From: Kluyveromyces lactis
Lineage: Eukaryota; Ascomycota; Saccharomycetes; Saccharomycetales; Saccharomycetaceae
Length of the DNA: 64,000 nucleotides
Direction of reading: 5' to 3'
Assembly: GCF_000002515.2 (NCBI RefSeq)
Contig: NC_006042.1
Location: 2,418,001-2,482,000 of the forward strand
Under the pieces are notes generated by a model. That model had not been told where the DNA came from, did not search any database, and saw only the letters and a program-made list of their open reading frames with translations. The position numbers and the translations under genes were made by a program. Shown here piece by piece: positions 60,465 to 64,000 of this stretch (within the stretch, counting starts at the first letter, position 1; each line of letters begins with the position of its first letter).

Positions 60465-61451
60465 TTAACGACCACGAATACCGGATTCCCATGTCGAATT
60501 CATCAATTCTTTGAAAATGCTTTCTTGGACATGTGTCACTAATTGATTCTCTTCTGTAGTTAACCCATCATTATCTATAACCTCTTTATAATTTCTTAAG
60601 GCATGTTCTACTTCAACGACGTTACTGCATCCCAGAACTGTAGGTCCGCGGTTCAACCATTGGAAGATGGCATACTTTGTTGCCAGGTCAGCAATTTCAA
60701 CGCCCTCTTTCAACAGGTACTTGGCGGCCTCACTACTCCTATGACGTAGTTCCTGTGAGCATGGATGGAAAGACTTAGTTTCACCACTGGTCAATAGAGA
60801 CATTGAAAGGATGGATCCGTTGGCAACGGTTTTCACTTGACATTCTTCGATGAATTTATCGTAATACTGCTCTAGTATAAGATTTTGTAAGTTGAGGTTA
60901 CAATACGATAAAATGTTGTCCAATGAACCAATGCGTTTGATATCCTTACATTTCTTAGCAATTTGATATAAGAAATCGACAGGGTACCCACTGATACCAA
61001 TTCTCAAGACGATTCCTTCATCTTTCAACTTTCTCATTTCAGTGAGAGCCTCCAAGATCATATCCTCTTCGACAAACTCAATGTCATGTAGATATAACAC
61101 ATCCAAGTAATTTGTCTTCAACCTTTCACATGATCTCAAAACACTGCTTCTCACATGCTCCTTCGAGTAATCAAAGTCATCAAGTTGAATTCTACCAACT
61201 TTGGTGCATATTTGGTACGAGTTCCTTGGCCATTGTTCCTGAATAGATTCCAACGCTTCACCATATATTATCTCACTGGGACCATAGTATGGTGATGTAT
61301 CAATAGCGTTGATTCCATTAGCGAAGGCGAACTTTAGCATATCAACAACGGGAATCGAGTATGGATTATCATTGTATTGAGTATTTAAAGTTGCTCCTCC
61401 TAAAACCAGCTGTGGTAATCCACCGAACCTCTCAACCTGCTTAACGACCAT
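60465..61451 (-). CDS. ARA2: NAD-dependent D-arabinose dehydrogenase Ara2 (aldo-keto reductase)
   Basis: The product is 328 residues from the ATG at 61451 (S. cerevisiae Ara2 has 335). It is an aldo-keto reductase barrel. The catalytic set is visible: D and Y in AIDTSPYYGPSEIIYGEAL, K in ICTKVGR, and H in DVLYLHDIEF. The family makes D-erythroascorbate precursors by oxidising D-arabinose with NAD+. The order MCM1, YET, ARA2, SUB1 follows S. cerevisiae YMR039-YMR043. The C-terminal cofactor region (RGPTVLGCSNVVEVEHAL) is conserved. Confidence 0.93.
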   Translation of the reverse strand: MVVKQVERFGGLPQLVLGGATLNTQYNDNPYSIPVVDMLKFAFANGINAIDTSPYYGPSEIIYGEALESIQEQWPRNSYQICTKVGRIQLDDFDYSKEHVRSSVLRSCERLKTNYLDVLYLHDIEFVEEDMILEALTEMRKLKDEGIVLRIGISGYPVDFLYQIAKKCKDIKRIGSLDNILSYCNLNLQNLILEQYYDKFIEECQVKTVANGSILSMSLLTSGETKSFHPCSQELRHRSSEAAKYLLKEGVEIADLATKYAIFQWLNRGPTVLGCSNVVEVEHALRNYKEVIDNDGLTTEENQLVTHVQESIFKELMNSTWESGIRGR

Positions 61452-62008
61452 CTTTAATTTCACGGGTATGACAGGTCGATGCTAAAGTATAAATTGTATC
61501 TATATATAGGTCTGACCTACTTCAATGTTATCAATTACCAGGCGCATGCCAGTTAAATTCGATTTCTATTCGAAACCTGCAGTTCGCTCAACCACAGTTT
61601 TACCTTTTTCTCAGATTTCTTTCTTTTCTTGAATGTCAACATGGGATAAAACGAAAACTGGTTAGAAGTATTATCATCAGAACAAACAACACACAAAAGT
61701 TTTCATGAGTGATGGAACGAATGAACGGTATTAGATAAAAATTAATATTTGAGAGTGTTCGGTGGATTGTTACTTATGTGAGTGTATATCTATTTTGTAT
61801 TTCTATAGAGACCAGTTTGTTTTTATCTCAGTTGAGCAGTTTAGAAATTACTATTGGAGGCAAAGATTTGAGCTAGAGCAATCACAAGACTCAAAAGTTC
61901 TTCCAACAGCAGCAAACAGTTTCTATTGTGATTAGCATAATCAGCAGACAAAGTTGTGTATTCAAGAGATAGTAGTGGTAAAATTTACTAGGAGAAACAT
62001 TGCCCAGC
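61452..62008. other. Divergent promoter region ARA2/SUB1
   Basis: There are 557 bp between divergent genes. A TATATATAG element near 61499 suits ARA2. No other distinct element is seen. Confidence 0.5.
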
Positions 62009-62743
62009 ATGCCATTCAAAAGAAGAATTGACAGTATCATGAGCAATGATCGAGGCTTTGAACTTGGTAAGAACAAGAGAGTAACGATTCGTCGTTTCAA
62101 AAATATCAATTTGATTGATATTCGTGAGTACTATCTGGACCAATCGTCTGGAGACATGAGACCTGGTAAGAAAGGTATATCGCTAACGGAGGAGCAGTAC
62201 GATCAATTGATTAGGCACAGAAGTGAAATCGAGAACTGTTTGATTGATTTAGGGTCTTCTAGATCCTTAACGGATAGACCAGAGATGGATTCGTTACTTG
62301 AGAAGAAGCAGAAGAAGGACAAGCTCAAGAAGGAGAAGGAGAAGGAGAAGGAAAAGGAAAGGGAAAAGCTGAAGAAAGAAAAGGAGCTGCAAAGAGAAAA
62401 GGAGGATCGAGCTAATACTATGGGTGGAATTGTCGTACCCACAAACGTGAACGCTGTGAAAGAAGAACAACAGGACGATGCATCTGATGACGCAAACATC
62501 AAAGATGAAGATGAGGCACAGTTCGAGACAGTGAACACCGATTCTATAGCCACTACGACAAGAGCTTCCACCTCTGCCAGCAGCAATCCAAGACTGGATG
62601 ATCATCTGGGGAAACTGCCTCGTTCAGCACCTGCTGTAGAAGAAGAAGATGGCGATAATACTATGGAAAGCGATCTGGCCAAGGCATTGTCACAGGACCC
62701 TCAAAACGGTCACTCAGATGAAGATATCTCCGAAGCTGATTAG
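62009..62743 (+). CDS. SUB1: Transcriptional coactivator Sub1 (PC4 family)
   Basis: The product is 244 residues from the ATG at 62009 (S. cerevisiae Sub1 has 292). The PC4 single-strand-DNA-binding domain is at about 14-75: FELGKNKRVTIRRFKNINLI, DIREYYLD, MRPGKKGISLTEEQYDQLI. A long K/E-rich, then acidic, disordered tail follows. Sub1 works at RNA polymerase II and III promoters, in termination and in genome stability. It is close to ARA2 and precedes MNR2. Confidence 0.95.
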   Translation: MPFKRRIDSIMSNDRGFELGKNKRVTIRRFKNINLIDIREYYLDQSSGDMRPGKKGISLTEEQYDQLIRHRSEIENCLIDLGSSRSLTDRPEMDSLLEKKQKKDKLKKEKEKEKEKEREKLKKEKELQREKEDRANTMGGIVVPTNVNAVKEEQQDDASDDANIKDEDEAQFETVNTDSIATTTRASTSASSNPRLDDHLGKLPRSAPAVEEEDGDNTMESDLAKALSQDPQNGHSDEDISEAD

Positions 62744-63280
62744 ATTAAATCAGACGAGATTCCGAAAGTGCTTTCCTCTTTTTTTACCATTCTTAAGCCT
62801 ACGATCTTTACATAAATATATACCACTAAGTATATGCACACTTGCTTAATTTCTTATTTACTTGTTTGGCAGTCTACACGTTTAGAAGGTTGATGCTATT
62901 GTCATCAGTTACCCGGACGAAGCTCCTCTTCTAGATCGAAAGCGGAAAGCTATAGCAAAGAAAAGAAAAATATATCAAACCTAAATCAAACTGTTTATTT
63001 CTGAAAGATCAAACTACCTGATAATTTCATTTCAGATAATATGAATTAAATGGAAAGGAAAGTCAATGGCATAGAACGTTTCTGTTTGAGTGTGTATCTA
63101 TCAATATTCCAATTTTGATTTATCAGGCATGCTAGCAAGAGTGTAAGGAGAAGGATTTTACACTAGCACGCTCTTTTCGGTTTAATTGTGAGAGTTAACG
63201 TTTGATTTTCCATTTATATCAAGAAATTCAAGGACCCTTAAAACACACCACTCTCATTTTAGTAGATTGATAACGGCGTG
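62744..63280. other. Intergenic SUB1-MNR2
   Basis: There are 537 bp, AT-rich, with the MNR2 promoter. I see no element to report. Confidence 0.5.
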
Positions 63281-64000
63281 ATGCCAGATAAAAAGGATCA
63301 GGTGCCCTTACTAGGCTCTCCGGAGACGAAAGCTAAGCGGACCAGGAGACGTTCCGTGTTTCAGAATGCAGATGTACAGTCTCCTTACCGGGTGAAAGTC
63401 GATAAATCCGATTCGATGGGATTGTTACACGATACAGATGACGACGAGGATGAGACAGAAGAAAACGTCTTTCAAACGTCAAATTCAAGAAAGTCTCATG
63501 GTTCTTATGAGTCCCAGTTTTCAGGATCATACATCGATCATAGGCCATCTCTTGCCGTTTTGGATCAATCATCGTCTTCTATGAAAAAGAAGCCCTCAAG
63601 ACCTTCTTTTAGTGATCCGTTCAATCAAGGATCTGCAAGCAGAAAAACCCAATCGACCTCCAAAGTTATATCATCTCAGGGTTCGGGAGCAAGAAGGAGA
63701 CCTTCTAATATTGGGCCTCATTCCACGCCACTCAATAGATCAACCTCGGCAGGGAACTATGGCTCGTTGAATAATCGAAATGATGTGGTTATCGATATGG
63801 ATGCGTTAATGGAGCATGTTAATAGGAAAAACAGATCACCTTCAAGTTTAACTTCAAGACCAAGCTCTGTATCGAAGGGTTCGTCTGAAGACGAGTACAA
63901 TTCACAGCCTTCTTCTCGAGGAACAAGCGATTCGAGTTCTTTGGATGACGTTTGTCTACCAATAGATGACGAAACAGAAGAAGGTTCTAAAGTTTGGCCT
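63281..64000 (+). CDS. MNR2: Vacuolar Mg2+ transporter Mnr2, N-terminal part (runs off window)
   Basis: An ATG at 63281 opens a frame of 240 codons that is still open at the window end. The visible part is the cytosolic N-terminal region of the CorA/Alr family: basic start (KRTRRRSVFQ), acidic clusters (DTDDDEDETEE) and long S/P/R-rich disordered stretches with many possible phosphosites. The transport core and GMN motif would lie beyond the window. Assignment is from position (SUB1, then MNR2 = YKL064W next to YET1 in S. cerevisiae) and composition. Mnr2 releases stored vacuolar magnesium when it is scarce. Confidence 0.78.
   Translation, partial: MPDKKDQVPLLGSPETKAKRTRRRSVFQNADVQSPYRVKVDKSDSMGLLHDTDDDEDETEENVFQTSNSRKSHGSYESQFSGSYIDHRPSLAVLDQSSSSMKKKPSRPSFSDPFNQGSASRKTQSTSKVISSQGSGARRRPSNIGPHSTPLNRSTSAGNYGSLNNRNDVVIDMDALMEHVNRKNRSPSSLTSRPSSVSKGSSEDEYNSQPSSRGTSDSSSLDDVCLPIDDETEEGSKVWP

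Overview
The window is nuclear DNA of a budding yeast (Saccharomycetaceae) that looks as if it never went through the whole-genome duplication. It is AT-rich and gene-dense, and nearly all genes are intronless. The one protein-gene intron seen has canonical GTATGT, TACTAAC and CAG signals. The gene order interleaves two Saccharomyces cerevisiae segments. One is the chromosome XI run: TEF4, VMA5, DHR2, PSG1, YKL075C, MUD2, LHS1, STB6, fRMsr, YKL068W-A, NUP100, YET1, MNR2. The other is the chromosome XIII run: KAR5, AEP1, ARG7, RNA14, SAM37, SEN15, FET3, BUB2, STV1, FAR3, ERB1, CSM3, IOC4, MCM1, ARA2, SUB1. Each duplicated pair (STB2/STB6, NUP100/NUP116, YET1/YET2) is present once. A Kluyveromyces-type species (K. 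lactis or a relative) fits best, but the species is inferred from gene order and sequence feel, not from a search.

Layout. 1-10 kb: TEF4 with an intron-encoded C/D snoRNA, VMA5, a possible small membrane-protein ORF, a JLP1-type sulfonate dioxygenase, KAR5 and AEP1. 10-18 kb: DHR2, a long regulatory-looking gap, the glycerol/H+ symporter STL1, and ARG7 behind a Gcn4-type site. 18-30 kb: RNA14, SAM37, SEN15, PSG1, a YKL075C-like gene, FET3 and a 2.3-kb gap. 30-41 kb: BUB2 and MUD2 (overlapping tails), LHS1, the STV1-type V-ATPase subunit a, STB6/STB2 and FAR3. 41-54 kb: tRNA-Trp (with intron), fRMsr, tRNA-Val with an adjacent Ty3-like solo LTR, ERB1, CSM3, a small acidic protein, the GLFG nucleoporin, and tRNA-His with an LTR interrupted by a second LTR. 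54-64 kb: IOC4, MCM1, two small ORFs, YET, ARA2, SUB1 and the 5' part of MNR2, which runs off the window.

Most genes are housekeeping and are grouped by ancestral order, not as operons. Recurrent themes are the V-ATPase (VMA5, STV1), RNA processing (snR38, DHR2, RNA14, SEN15, MUD2, ERB1), mitochondria (AEP1, SAM37, ARG7) and the early secretory pathway (KAR5, LHS1, PSG1, YET). The features most worth a second look are the snR38-like snoRNA, the nested LTRs next to tRNA genes with a 90-bp block almost unchanged between two otherwise diverged copies, the QDEL tail of Lhs1, the WKY motif in the STV1-type protein, several inverted repeats in the long gaps, and two or three small unassigned ORFs. 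I saw no clearly new multi-gene system.
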